Below are positions 1-8,489 of a DNA stretch of 64,000 nt, one piece after another. The stretch comes from Desertivibrio insolitus (lineage in GTDB: Bacteria; Actinomycetota; Actinomycetes; Actinomycetales; Microbacteriaceae): assembly GCF_017355965.1 (NCBI RefSeq), contig NZ_JAFIQW010000004.1, forward strand, positions 1 through 64,000, in the 5' to 3' direction. Each line of letters begins with the position of its first letter. Position 1 is the stretch's first letter. The notes under the pieces are model-generated. The model did no database searches. It saw nothing but the letters and a program-made list of their open reading frames with translations, and was not told the origin of the DNA. The position numbers were made by a program, and so were the translations under genes.

Positions 1-86
1 ACATTCCGAACCCGGAAGCTAAGACCTGCAGCGCCGATGGTACTGCGAGGGAGACCTCGTGGGAGAGTAGGACACCGCCGGACATC
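1..86 (+). rRNA. rrf: 5S ribosomal RNA, 3' portion (5' end outside window)
   Basis: The window opens inside a 5S rRNA. The stretch around ccgaacccggaagctaag, then gcgccgatggtactg and gggagagtaggacaccgccg, matches the conserved loop and closing 3' helix of actinobacterial 5S rRNA. About the first 30 to 35 nt lie before position 1. The 3' boundary near 83 to 86 is approximate. A terminator hairpin follows directly, so this is the end of an rRNA operon. Confidence 0.93.
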
Positions 87-93
87 CTTTACG

Positions 94-149
94 ATGCCCA
101 CCCCCGTACCCTGACACCACAGACGGTGACCGGGTACGAGGGTGGGCAT
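94..149 (+). terminator. rRNA operon terminator hairpin
   Basis: Two nearly perfect 18-nt arms (94-111 atgcccacccccgtaccc and 132-149 gggtacgagggtgggcat) can form a long stem just after the 5S rRNA. No long T run follows, as is common in high-GC genomes. From 150 to 328 I see nothing codable. Confidence 0.8.
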
Positions 150-328
150 CACCTGTTTAACCACCCAGCCACAGACGTCGGTGGACGCGGCGATCGCTGA
201 GCGGCGCCCGTGTTCCTAGGCGCGTGCCGCGCCCGGTCGACCTGAACCTTGCACTGCGCAGGACAACGCCAATCGGCTCGCGGTGCCCGTTCGGCCCCGC
301 GTCGCGCACCTCCCGTGTGGCGGAAGTC

Positions 329-949
329 TCAGTCGCCCGACGTCGCTTTCCAGCAGCCCTCGAGGTGGTCGTCGACGAGCCCGCCGGACTGCATGAGGGC
401 ATACACGGTGGTCGGCCCGACGAACCGGAAGCCGCGCTTCCTCAGCTCCTTGCTGAGCGCCGTCGACTCCGGTGTGACGGCGGGCACGTCCGCCCACTGC
501 TTCGGCCGGTCCTGGCGTGGCGGGGCGAAGCTCCACACGAGCGCGTCGAGCGCGCCCGGCGCCTCGCGCGTCAGCTCGAGTGTCGCCCTCGCGTTGCCGA
601 TCGTGGCCTCGATCTTCGCGCGGTTGCGGATGATCCGCGCATCCGTCATCAGGCGGTCGACGTCGTCGGCGGTCATCGCCGCGACCTTCTCGGGCTCGAA
701 GTCGTGGAAGACCTCCCGGAACGCCGGCCGGCGCCGGAGGATCGTGATCCAGGACAGTCCGGCCTGGAACCCCTCGAGGCACAGCTTCTCGAGAATGGCT
801 CGGTCTCCGTGCAGCGGCACGCCCCACTCCTCGTCGTGGTAGCGCCGGTACTCGGCATCAGCGGCTGCCCAGGCGCAGCGGCTGCGGCCGTCGTCGCCCT
901 CGATCACGGCGGGACGCGCGGCCGGTGGGGGAGCGGGAAGTGCTGTCAT
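329..949 (-). CDS. tag: DNA-3-methyladenine glycosylase I
   Basis: This base-excision-repair enzyme removes 3-methyladenine from alkylated DNA. The 206-residue protein has the Tag signature: CAW near the N-terminus, YHDEEWG, then LCLEGFQAGLSW with the helix-hairpin-helix core. Cys25, His38, His195 and Cys199 reproduce the spacing of the zinc snap of E. coli Tag (C4, H17, H175, C179), which is strong evidence for function. I chose the ATG at 949 rather than a GTG three codons upstream because TAGCGT lies exactly 7 nt before it, the leaderless arrangement seen throughout this window. It stands alone, facing the rRNA terminator, and diverges from the aldo/keto reductase. Confidence 0.95.
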   Translation of the reverse strand: MTALPAPPPAARPAVIEGDDGRSRCAWAAADAEYRRYHDEEWGVPLHGDRAILEKLCLEGFQAGLSWITILRRRPAFREVFHDFEPEKVAAMTADDVDRLMTDARIIRNRAKIEATIGNARATLELTREAPGALDALVWSFAPPRQDRPKQWADVPAVTPESTALSKELRKRGFRFVGPTTVYALMQSGGLVDDHLEGCWKATSGD

Positions 950-956
950 ATGGGTC

Positions 957-962
957 ACGCTA
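957..962 (-). promoter_or_regulatory. Leaderless -10 box for tag (TAGCGT, 7 nt to ATG)
   Basis: TAGCGT on the minus strand is followed by 7 nt and the ATG of tag, so the transcript is predicted to begin at the start codon. No Shine-Dalgarno sequence is present. Confidence 0.6.
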
Positions 963-1043
963 GCCCCGGGATCGGATGTCGTCGCCGTCGGCGCCGCCTA
1001 GGGGGAGAACCGCGGCCTCCCCGCGGCTTGGGAGGATAGGACC

Positions 1044-2000
1044 ATGGACTACCGCTCACTCGGCCGCTCCGGCCTCCGCGTCTCGACCATCGGCCTCGGC
1101 TGCAACAACTTCGGGCGCCCCGGCACCCGAACCGAGACGCAGGAGGGCACGAACGAGGTGCTGCACGCCGCCCTCGACGCCGGCATCACGCTGCTCGACA
1201 CGGCGGACATCTACGGCTACCAGTACGGGCGCAGCGAGTCGATGATGGCCGGGGTGCTCAAGACCCGCCGCGACGAGGTCGTGCTCGCCACCAAGTTCGG
1301 TCACACTGACTACGACTCCCCGCTGCCGAGCTGGGGTGCCAGGGCGTCGCGGCGCTACATCCGCCTCGCCGTCGAGGGCTCCCTCACGCGCCTCGGCACC
1401 GAGTGGATCGACCTCTACCAGCTGCACACGCCCGACCCGAACACCCCGATCGAGGAGACGCTCGACGCCCTCGACGACCTCGTGCGCGAGGGCAAGATCC
1501 GCTACTACGGCCACTCGAACTTCGCTGGCTGGCAGATCGCCGACGCCGACCACGTCGCGCGCGCCGCGGGACATCCGGCCTTCGTCTCGGCCCAGAACGA
1601 GTACAGCCTGATCGCGCGCGGCGCCGAGGACGAGGTGCTGCCCGCCGTCCGCGCGTTCGGGCTCGGCTTCCTGCCCTACTTCCCGCTCGCGAACGGCCTG
1701 TTCACCGGCAAGTTCAGCCGTAACGAACGGCCCGAGGACTCGCGCATCGCGCGTCAGCGCCCGCACATCGCCGAGAACGCCGACTGGGACGCGATGGAGG
1801 CGTACCAGGCGTTCTGCGACGAGCGCGGCGTCACGATGCTGCAGGCGACCTTCGCCTGGCTGCTCGCGCAGCCGAACCTCTCGAGCGTCATCGCCGGAGC
1901 GACGAAGCCCGAGCAGGTGCGGCAGAACGCCGAGGCCGCGGATGCCTGGCGGCCGAGCCCCGACGAGGTCGCGACGATCTCGGGGTTCTTCCCGCGCTGA
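1044..2000 (+). CDS. Aldo/keto reductase
   Basis: This is a 318-residue NADPH-dependent oxidoreductase of the aldo/keto reductase superfamily with a TIM-barrel fold. The catalytic tetrad is visible: Asp and Tyr in DTADIYGYQYG, Lys in VLATKFG and His in DLYQLHTPD. The usual GKIRYYGHSN strand and the C-terminal cofactor region with SSVIAGATKPEQV are present. A good Shine-Dalgarno sequence (GGGAGGA) precedes the ATG. The substrate cannot be told from sequence. The gene is monocistronic, and a long inverted repeat separates it from the convergent oxidase gene. Confidence 0.93.
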   Translation: MDYRSLGRSGLRVSTIGLGCNNFGRPGTRTETQEGTNEVLHAALDAGITLLDTADIYGYQYGRSESMMAGVLKTRRDEVVLATKFGHTDYDSPLPSWGARASRRYIRLAVEGSLTRLGTEWIDLYQLHTPDPNTPIEETLDALDDLVREGKIRYYGHSNFAGWQIADADHVARAAGHPAFVSAQNEYSLIARGAEDEVLPAVRAFGLGFLPYFPLANGLFTGKFSRNERPEDSRIARQRPHIAENADWDAMEAYQAFCDERGVTMLQATFAWLLAQPNLSSVIAGATKPEQVRQNAEAADAWRPSPDEVATISGFFPR

Positions 2001-2023
2001 TCCGCCTCGCACGGACGACACGG

Positions 2024-2062
2024 GCGACGCGCCGGCTCCGCACACCGCGTGCGGCGCGTCGC
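2024..2062. terminator. Inverted repeat between convergent genes, probable bidirectional terminator
   Basis: Perfect 10-nt arms GCGACGCGCC (2024-2033) and GGCGCGTCGC (2053-2062) flank a 19-nt loop between the stop codons of two convergent genes. There is no T run. Confidence 0.55.
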
Positions 2063-2088
2063 TCGTATCCGCCGTGCAGGTGCCGGGG

Positions 2089-3453
2089 TCAGTGCCCGAT
2101 GAGCGGGCCCATCACGCGCGCCGCGAGCGAGGGCCGCCCGGTCAGACGCTCCTCGACGTCGGCGACGGTCATCGCCGCGAGCCCCGCGTTCGCGCCGAGG
2201 AAGCGCAGCGGCTCTGGCTCCCACTGCGGCGAGCGGTGGTTCACCCACGGCAGCGTCGTGAGCTCGGAGTCGGTGCCGGTCAGCAGGTCGGCGAGCGTAC
2301 GGCCCGCGAGATTCGTGGTGCTGAGGCCGTCGCCGACGTAGCCGCCCGCACCCGCGAGTCCGGTCGCCGGATCGAAGCGCACCGACGCGTGCCAGTCGCG
2401 AGGCACCCCGAGCGGTCCGCCCCAGCGGTGCGTGATCGCGACGTCGCCGAGCGCGGGGAACAACCGGCGGAGCGCCTCGCGCAGATGCTCGAACACGCGG
2501 TCGACCCGGTCGTATTCGCTCCGGATGCTCGAGCCCCAGTGGTACCGCGCGCCGCGGCCGCCGAAGGCGATCCGGTCGTCGGCGGTGCGCTGGCCGTAGA
2601 CGAGCAGGTGCCGATGATCGGTGAAGGTCTGGCCCGGTGCGATGCCGAGCTCGTCCCACACCTCCGCAGGCAGTGGCTCGGTCGCGATCATGAGGGAGTA
2701 CAGAGGCAGCACGCGCCGCTGCCCGCTCGGCAGCTGCGACCCGTACCCCTCGCTCGCGTCCACGACGAGCGGCGCCGTCACCGTGCCGCGCTCGGTCCGC
2801 ACCCGCCCCGGGGAGTACTCGATGACGCGGGTGCCCTCCGCGATCCGGGCGCCTCGGGCCTCGACTGCCCGCGCCAGACCGCGCACGAGCTTCGCCGGAT
2901 GCACTCGCGCGCAGTTCGCGTCGAGCACGACCCTCTCGCCGGTCGGCAGCCGGGTGAAAGCGATGTCGTCGACGCCCCACGCCGCGGCATCCGCGACGTC
3001 GGCCCGGGCCAGGCGCTGCTGCGCGGGCGTCCGGGCGAACGCGACGGTCCCTGCCTTCAGGTAGTCGCAGTCGATGCCGAGGGCGGATGCCTCGCGGCCC
3101 ACCTCGTCGACCGTGTCGATCATCGCGCGGCGCATCCGCACCGCCTGGGCGGGACCGTGCGTGCGGGCGAGGGAGCCGGTCGACCGGGGGAACAGGGCGC
3201 TGCACCAGCCGCCGTTGCGGCCGGACGCCCCGAATCCCGCGATCTCGCGCTCCAGGAGCAGGACCCGCAGTGAGGGGTCCCGCTCGAGGAGGTAGTGCGC
3301 TGTCCAGAGGCCCGTGAGACCGGCGCCGACGATCGCGACGTCCGCATCGGTGTCGCCGGCGAGCGGGGGCCGGGGCGTGAGGTCGTCTGGCACGGTCTCG
3401 TGCCAGAAGCTCAGCGCCCTGGCCCTGGCGCCGGGACTCAGAGGTGCGTCCAC
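2089..3453 (-). CDS. FAD-dependent amine oxidoreductase, DAO family (PuuB-like)
   Basis: The 454-residue protein has an N-terminal Rossmann dinucleotide-binding motif (DVAIVGAGLTGLWTAHYLL, about residues 28-46), then GFGASGRNGGW, typical of the DAO family that includes gamma-glutamylputrescine oxidase. The C-terminal FAD contact GAGGYVGDGLSTTNLAGR is present. It probably oxidises an amine or amino acid. The polyamine role is inferred from its operon with an aminotransferase and an Lrp regulator and from the nearby polyamine transporter. No ATG fits. The GTG at 3453 overlaps the 3' end of the upstream aminotransferase gene by 16 nt, indicating translational coupling. The open frame continues upstream, but that part is in the shadow of the aminotransferase. 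Confidence 0.88.
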   Translation of the reverse strand: MDAPLSPGARARALSFWHETVPDDLTPRPPLAGDTDADVAIVGAGLTGLWTAHYLLERDPSLRVLLLEREIAGFGASGRNGGWCSALFPRSTGSLARTHGPAQAVRMRRAMIDTVDEVGREASALGIDCDYLKAGTVAFARTPAQQRLARADVADAAAWGVDDIAFTRLPTGERVVLDANCARVHPAKLVRGLARAVEARGARIAEGTRVIEYSPGRVRTERGTVTAPLVVDASEGYGSQLPSGQRRVLPLYSLMIATEPLPAEVWDELGIAPGQTFTDHRHLLVYGQRTADDRIAFGGRGARYHWGSSIRSEYDRVDRVFEHLREALRRLFPALGDVAITHRWGGPLGVPRDWHASVRFDPATGLAGAGGYVGDGLSTTNLAGRTLADLLTGTDSELTTLPWVNHRSPQWEPEPLRFLGANAGLAAMTVADVEERLTGRPSLAARVMGPLIGH

Positions 3454-4847
3454 GCCTCGGTCAGCACGGAGCGGAGGATGCCCTCGATCTCGTCGAACTC
3501 GGCCGGACCCATCGTCAGCGGCGGCGCGAGCTGGATGACGGGGTCGCCCCGGTCGTCGGCGCGGCAGTAAAGGCCCGCGTCGAACAGCGCCTTCGACAGG
3601 AAGCCGCGCAGCAGCCGCTCCGACTCGTCGTCGGTGAACGTCTCCTTCGTCGCCTTGTCCTTCACGAGCTCGATGCCGAAGAAGTAGCCGTCGCCGCGCA
3701 CGTCGCCGACGATCGGCAGATCGAGCAGCTTCTCGAGCGTCGAGCGGAAGATCGGGGAGTTCTCCTTGACGCGCTCGTTGAGGCCCTCCTCCTCGAAGAT
3801 GTCGAGATTCTCGAGAGCGACGGCGGCCGACACCGGGTGCCCGCCAAATGTGTAGCCGTGGTAGAACGCCGTGTCGCCGTGGCGGAAGGGCTCGTAGATA
3901 CGGTCGCTCACGATCGTGGCGCCGATCGGGGAGTATCCGCTCGTCAGGGCCTTCGCGCACGTGATCATGTCGGGCACGTAGTCGTAGGCGTTGCAGGCGA
4001 ACATCTCGCCGATGCGGCCGAACGCGCAGATGACCTCGTCGCTGACGAGCAGCACGTCGTACTGGTCGCAGATCTCGCGCACGCGCTTGAAGTAGCCGGG
4101 GGGCGGCGGGAAGCAGCCGCCGGAGTTCTGCACGGGCTCGAGGAAGACCGCCGCGACGGTCTCCGGGCCCTCGAAGAGGATCTGCTCCTCGATGCGGTTC
4201 GCCGCCCAGAGGCCGAAGGCCTCGAGGTCGTCCGCGGGGCCGCCCATCTCGGCGGCGCGGTAGAAGTTGGTGTTCGGCACACGGAAGCCCCCGGGAACGA
4301 TGGGCTCGAACATCTGCTTCATCGCCGGGATGCCCGTGATCGCGAGGGCGCCCTGAGGGGTGCCGTGATACGCGACGGAGCGCGAGATGACCTTGTGCTT
4401 CATCGGGCGGCCCTGGAGCTTCCAGTAGTACTTGGCGAGCTTGAAGGCCGTCTCGACGGCCTCGCCGCCGCCCGTGGAGAAGAACACCCGGTTCAGGTCG
4501 CCGGGCGCGTAGTCCGCGAGGCGGTCCGCGAGCTCGATCGCCGACGGGTGGGCGTACGACCAGATGGGGAAGAAGGCGAGCTGCTCGGCCTGCCGCGCGG
4601 CGGTCTCGGCCAGGCGGCGGCGTCCGTGCCCCGCGTTGACCACGAACAGCCCCGCGAGTCCGTCGAGGTAGCGACGCCCCTTCGAGTCGAAGATGTGGTG
4701 TCCCTCGCCCTTCACGATGATGGGCACGCCCTCGGGGGACTCCATCACCGACTGCCGGGCGAAGTGCATCCAGAGATGGTCCTTCGCCTTCTGCTGCAGT
4801 CCCTCGCTGCCGCCGAGGGTCGTCACGGGCTGTTCCGTCGTCGTCAT
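3438..4847 (-). CDS. Class III PLP-dependent aminotransferase (probably putrescine/omega-amino-acid:pyruvate type)
   Basis: The 469-residue protein is a fold-type I class III aminotransferase. Visible features are FFSTGGGEAVETAFKLAKYY for phosphate binding, LLVSDEVICAFGR with the cofactor-ring Asp, and the PLP lysine in MITCAKALTSGYSPIGA. The N-terminal DHLWMHF and YLDGLAGLFVVNAGHG segments are typical of the SpuC/omega-transaminase subgroup that acts on putrescine, beta-alanine or other terminal amines with pyruvate. It lies 13 nt after the regulator gene and overlaps the oxidase gene, forming a three-gene operon. GGGAAG precedes the ATG. The exact amine donor is inferred from context only. 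Confidence 0.9.
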   Translation of the reverse strand: MTTTEQPVTTLGGSEGLQQKAKDHLWMHFARQSVMESPEGVPIIVKGEGHHIFDSKGRRYLDGLAGLFVVNAGHGRRRLAETAARQAEQLAFFPIWSYAHPSAIELADRLADYAPGDLNRVFFSTGGGEAVETAFKLAKYYWKLQGRPMKHKVISRSVAYHGTPQGALAITGIPAMKQMFEPIVPGGFRVPNTNFYRAAEMGGPADDLEAFGLWAANRIEEQILFEGPETVAAVFLEPVQNSGGCFPPPPGYFKRVREICDQYDVLLVSDEVICAFGRIGEMFACNAYDYVPDMITCAKALTSGYSPIGATIVSDRIYEPFRHGDTAFYHGYTFGGHPVSAAVALENLDIFEEEGLNERVKENSPIFRSTLEKLLDLPIVGDVRGDGYFFGIELVKDKATKETFTDDESERLLRGFLSKALFDAGLYCRADDRGDPVIQLAPPLTMGPAEFDEIEGILRSVLTEAWTHL

Positions 4848-4860
4848 CGTTCTTCCCTAC

Positions 4861-5328
4861 TCACCGCGTGCCCCAGTTGTAGAACTGCTTGTGCAGTCGG
4901 AGGTACACGAAGGTCTCTGTGGACTGCACACCCTCGATCGCGCGGATCTCGCGGTTGAGCAGTTCGATCAGGTCGTCGTCGTTTTCGCAGACGACCTCGG
5001 CGAGGATGTCGAAGCTCCCCGCCGTCAGCACGACGTAGTCCACGCTCGGCAGGCTGCCGAGCGCCTGCGCGACCTTCGTCGTGTCTCCCGTGACCCGCAC
5101 GCCGATCATCGCCTGCCGGTAGAAGCCGAGCTGCATCGGGTCGGTCACTGCGACGACCTGCATCACGCCGGCATCCGTCAGCTTCTGCACGCGCTGCCGC
5201 ACGGCGGCCTCGCTGAGACCGACCGCCTTGCCGATCTCGGCGTAGGAGCGGCGGCCGTCCTCCTGCAGCTGCTCGATGATGGCCTTCGACACGTCGTCGA
5301 GCGAGACGGGCTTGTGGGAGTTCGTCAC
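4861..5328 (-). CDS. Lrp/AsnC family transcriptional regulator
   Basis: The 155-residue protein has an N-terminal winged helix-turn-helix (residues about 10-60, with RSYAEIGKAVGLSEAAVRQR as recognition region) and a C-terminal RAM ligand-binding domain (MIGVRVTGD, SVDYVVLTAGSFDILAEV). Proteins of this type form octamers or dimers of dimers and sense amino acids or amines. Being first in the operon with the aminotransferase and oxidase, it is probably their local regulator. The GTG start is supported by CAGAAT 6 nt upstream. A 7-nt inverted repeat at 5370-5398 is a candidate operator. Confidence 0.93.
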   Translation of the reverse strand: MTNSHKPVSLDDVSKAIIEQLQEDGRRSYAEIGKAVGLSEAAVRQRVQKLTDAGVMQVVAVTDPMQLGFYRQAMIGVRVTGDTTKVAQALGSLPSVDYVVLTAGSFDILAEVVCENDDDLIELLNREIRAIEGVQSTETFVYLRLHKQFYNWGTR

Positions 5329-5334
5329 GCAGGC

Positions 5335-5340
5335 ATTCTG
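5335..5340 (-). promoter_or_regulatory. Leaderless -10 box for the Lrp-family gene (CAGAAT, 6 nt to GTG)
   Basis: CAGAAT on the minus strand precedes the GTG start by 6 nt. No Shine-Dalgarno sequence is seen. Confidence 0.5.
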
Positions 5341-5369
5341 ACAGTGAAGAGCGCGCGCGACAAGCGATT

Positions 5370-5398
5370 CCGTAGCGAAACACGCCGAACTGCTACGG
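5370..5398. promoter_or_regulatory. Inverted repeat, candidate Lrp-family operator
   Basis: Perfect 7-nt arms CCGTAGC (5370-5376) and GCTACGG (5392-5398) are separated by 15 nt and lie 30 to 60 bp upstream of the regulator's predicted -10 box. Arm-centre spacing of about two helical turns fits a dimeric activator or repressor. Binding by the adjacent Lrp-family protein is inference. Confidence 0.45.
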
Positions 5399-5536
5399 AT
5401 CCTGTTGCTGTCGAGGCGCGAGACGGCACGCCCGCCCGGAGGCGTCCCCTCCAGTCAGCACGTCCGCGGGCCGCGAGGCAAGGCCTTGCCGCGAAGGGCG
5501 ACTCGCGTGCGCGTCGGCGGCCGTCGCGCCAGCGCG

Positions 5537-5542
5537 CATAAT
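5537..5542 (+). promoter_or_regulatory. Leaderless -10 box for the FHA gene (CATAAT, 6 nt to GTG)
   Basis: CATAAT is followed by 6 nt and a GTG. This would be the first promoter of the 18-kb module. An AAGGAG lies directly against the GTG and is too close to act as a normal ribosome binding site. Confidence 0.5.
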
Positions 5543-5548
5543 GAAGGA

Positions 5549-6121
5549 GTGGGGGAGACGGACGACGACACCGTCATCGTCCCTCCGCGTGCCACGCCGG
5601 CGCTTCCCGACGACCTCCTCGACGGCGACACCGTGCTCGTCGGCCGGACCGTCGCCGACCGGGTTCCGGATGACCCGGCGCGCGGCCCCGCGGCATCCGT
5701 CGCCCCGACCCGGCGCCCGCCGGTCGCCCACGCCCCCGCCGTGACCGGCCGCTACCGGCTGCAGGTCAACCGCGGCCCCGCGGTCGAGCTCACGGCGCCC
5801 GTCGTCGTCGGGCGGCGGCCGTCGCCCCCGCGCGTGCCGGGGCGCGAGACGCCCCTGCTCGTCGCCGTGCCGAGTCCCGGGCAGGAGGTCTCGTCGTCGC
5901 ATCTCGAGATCCGACAGCAGGGAACGACCGTGGTGATCACCGATCTTCGCTCGACGAACGGTAGCGTCGTCTCGCCGCCCGGGCGTCCACCCGTCGCACT
6001 GCGTCAAGGGGACTCCGTCGTTGTGGTGCCCGGCACCCTGATCGACATCGGCGACGGCAACCTGCTCGAGATCCTCCCCGCCGCCCGGCTGCAGCCGGAG
6101 CGGCACCCCGGAAAGGCCTGA
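5549..6121 (+). CDS. FHA domain protein, first gene of the kinase/FN3 module
   Basis: A 190-residue protein begins with an acidic, threonine-containing tail (VGETDDDTVIVPP, then DGDTVLVGRT) of the kind phosphorylated and read by FHA domains. A C-terminal forkhead-associated domain (about residues 75-180) shows VVVGRRPSPPR, SSSHLEI and DLRSTNGS, which carry the phosphothreonine-binding Arg, Ser and Asn. The start is inferred from the CATAAT box; an in-frame GTG at 5507 is an alternative. It is followed 5 bp later by the PP2C gene. Its likely job is to bind phosphorylated partners of the kinase two genes downstream. Confidence 0.88.
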   Translation: MGETDDDTVIVPPRATPALPDDLLDGDTVLVGRTVADRVPDDPARGPAASVAPTRRPPVAHAPAVTGRYRLQVNRGPAVELTAPVVVGRRPSPPRVPGRETPLLVAVPSPGQEVSSSHLEIRQQGTTVVITDLRSTNGSVVSPPGRPPVALRQGDSVVVVPGTLIDIGDGNLLEILPAARLQPERHPGKA

Positions 6122-6126
6122 CCTGA

Positions 6127-6966
<840 letters not shown>

Positions 6967-6974
6967 GACTCGCG

Positions 6975-6990
6975 CCCCCCGTTAGGGGGG
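6975..6990 (+). terminator. Small GC stem-loop after the PP2C gene
   Basis: CCCCCC, GTTA and GGGGGG form a perfect 6-bp stem with a tetraloop 9 nt after the PP2C stop codon. It may attenuate read-through into the kinase gene, which has its own predicted -10 box at 7021. No T run follows. Confidence 0.45.
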
Positions 6991-7020
6991 AATGAACCGG
7001 GCTGAGCGCAGGCCTCTGCC

Positions 7021-7026
7021 TACAAT
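7021..7026 (+). promoter_or_regulatory. Predicted -10 box for the kinase/FN3 transcript (TACAAT)
   Basis: TACAAT lies 32 nt before the kinase ATG, leaving a short leader with TAGGGAG as ribosome binding site. No clear -35 hexamer is visible. Confidence 0.45.
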
Positions 7027-7058
7027 TGCGCGAACGCTGGCGAGTGTAGGGAGTGAGC

Positions 7059-8489
7059 ATGGCGCGGCGACTGCCTTCGCAGCCCCCGAGCCTTCCCGGT
7101 TTCTCGTACCTGCATGTACTCGGATCCGGCGGGTTCGCGGACGTCTTCCTGTACGAGCAGAACATGCCTCGCCGTCAGGTCGCCGTGAAGGTGATGCTGA
7201 GCGAGGTCGTCAACGACCAGGTGCGACAGATGTTCCAGGCCGAGGCCAACCTCATGGCCCAGCTGAGCTCGCACCCGTCGATCCTCACCGTGTTCCAGGC
7301 GAGCGTGTCGGCCGACGGTCGGCCCTACCTCGTCATGGAGCTGTGCTCCGCGTCGCTCTCCGAGCGCTACCGGCGCGAGCGGCTGCCCGTCGCCGAGGTG
7401 CTCCGTATCGGCGTCAAGATCGGCAGCGCGATCGAGACCGCGCACCGGCAGGGCGTGCTGCACCGCGACATCAAGCCCTCGAACATCCTGCTGACGGCGT
7501 ACGGGCACCCCGTGCTCAGCGACTTCGGCATCGCCGCGACCCTCGCCGAGAGCGACGGCAGCCAGGCCGTCGGGCTCTCGATCCCGTGGTCGGCGCCCGA
7601 GGTGCTCATGGACGAGACCGCCGGCACGATCGAGTCGGAGGTCTGGTCGCTCGCGGCCACCGTGTACTCCCTGCTCGCCGGGCGCAGCCCGTTCGAGGTG
7701 CCGGGGGAGTCGAACACGTCGCACGACCTCATCCAGCGGATCAACAAGGCGAAGCTGCCGCCGCTCGGCCGGCCCGACGTGCCGCAGTCGCTCGAGCGCG
7801 CGCTCGCCCGCGGGATGTCCCGGAAGCCGGAGAACCGGCCGTCGAGCATCCTCGAGCTGGTGCGGGAGCTGCAGGCCGTCGAGACCGAGCTGGGCCTGCC
7901 GCAGACGGCGGTCGAGGTCGCGATGGACGACTGGGCTCTCGCGACGGTCGGCGACCTCGAGGACAAGACGCGCGTGCGCGCGGTCGGCTCCGGCGCGGCA
8001 TCCGGACCCGCCCGGCGACGACGCCGTCGCGCCGTGCAGGGCGGCGACTACAGCGCCGTCGGCACGCTGCTCAAGCACTCGGGCGGCGCCCGCAGCACCG
8101 GAACGACGCCCGCCGTCGCCGGCAGGGGCATGCGGGCCCTCGCGTGGAGCCTCGTCGCGGCCGCCGTCGCCGTCGTCGCGCTCGGCGCGACCGCGACGTT
8201 CGTGCTGATCCGCAGCGGAAGCGCCGGCGACGAGGGGATCCCGCGGGTCACCGACATCGCCACCTCGATCGAGGGCACGAGCGTGCAGTTCAGCTGGAGC
8301 GATCCGGGCATCGCCGGCGACGACGCGTACTACGTGCAGATGAGCGACGGTGCCACGAGCATCCAGTCCGCGACGAGCTTCACCGTGGACGCCGCCCCCG
8401 GTGAGCGGGTCTGCCTGACCGTGACGGTCAACCGGAACGGCGAGACCGGCGAGCGCAGCGGCGAGAAGTGCGTGGACGTGCCGCAGTGA
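7059..8489 (+). CDS. Transmembrane Ser/Thr protein kinase with extracellular FN3-like domain
   Basis: The 476-residue protein has a cytoplasmic Hanks-type kinase domain (residues about 12-280): GSGGFADV glycine loop, QVAVKVM lysine, LHRDIKPSNILL catalytic loop and LSDFGIAA. A basic linker (RRRRRR) leads to one transmembrane helix (about 358-384), then a roughly 90-residue outer domain (VTDIATSIEGTSVQFSWSD ... CVDVPQ) that reads like a fibronectin III beta-sandwich with two cysteines. This differs from the PASTA repeats of PknB and matches the FN3 theme of the next protein. The ATG at 7059 has TAGGGAG 6 nt upstream; a GTG at 7053 is possible. Its end overlaps the next gene by 4 nt (GTGA), so synthesis is coupled to that of its likely partner. 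Confidence 0.92.
   Translation: MARRLPSQPPSLPGFSYLHVLGSGGFADVFLYEQNMPRRQVAVKVMLSEVVNDQVRQMFQAEANLMAQLSSHPSILTVFQASVSADGRPYLVMELCSASLSERYRRERLPVAEVLRIGVKIGSAIETAHRQGVLHRDIKPSNILLTAYGHPVLSDFGIAATLAESDGSQAVGLSIPWSAPEVLMDETAGTIESEVWSLAATVYSLLAGRSPFEVPGESNTSHDLIQRINKAKLPPLGRPDVPQSLERALARGMSRKPENRPSSILELVRELQAVETELGLPQTAVEVAMDDWALATVGDLEDKTRVRAVGSGAASGPARRRRRRAVQGGDYSAVGTLLKHSGGARSTGTTPAVAGRGMRALAWSLVAAAVAVVALGATATFVLIRSGSAGDEGIPRVTDIATSIEGTSVQFSWSDPGIAGDDAYYVQMSDGATSIQSATSFTVDAAPGERVCLTVTVNRNGETGERSGEKCVDVPQ

Noticed and set aside
5537-5551. AAGGAG directly before the FHA gene as Shine-Dalgarno site
   Set aside because: It abuts the GTG start, leaving no spacer. The CATAAT box with 6-nt spacing explains the start better, although an upstream GTG at 5507 cannot be excluded.
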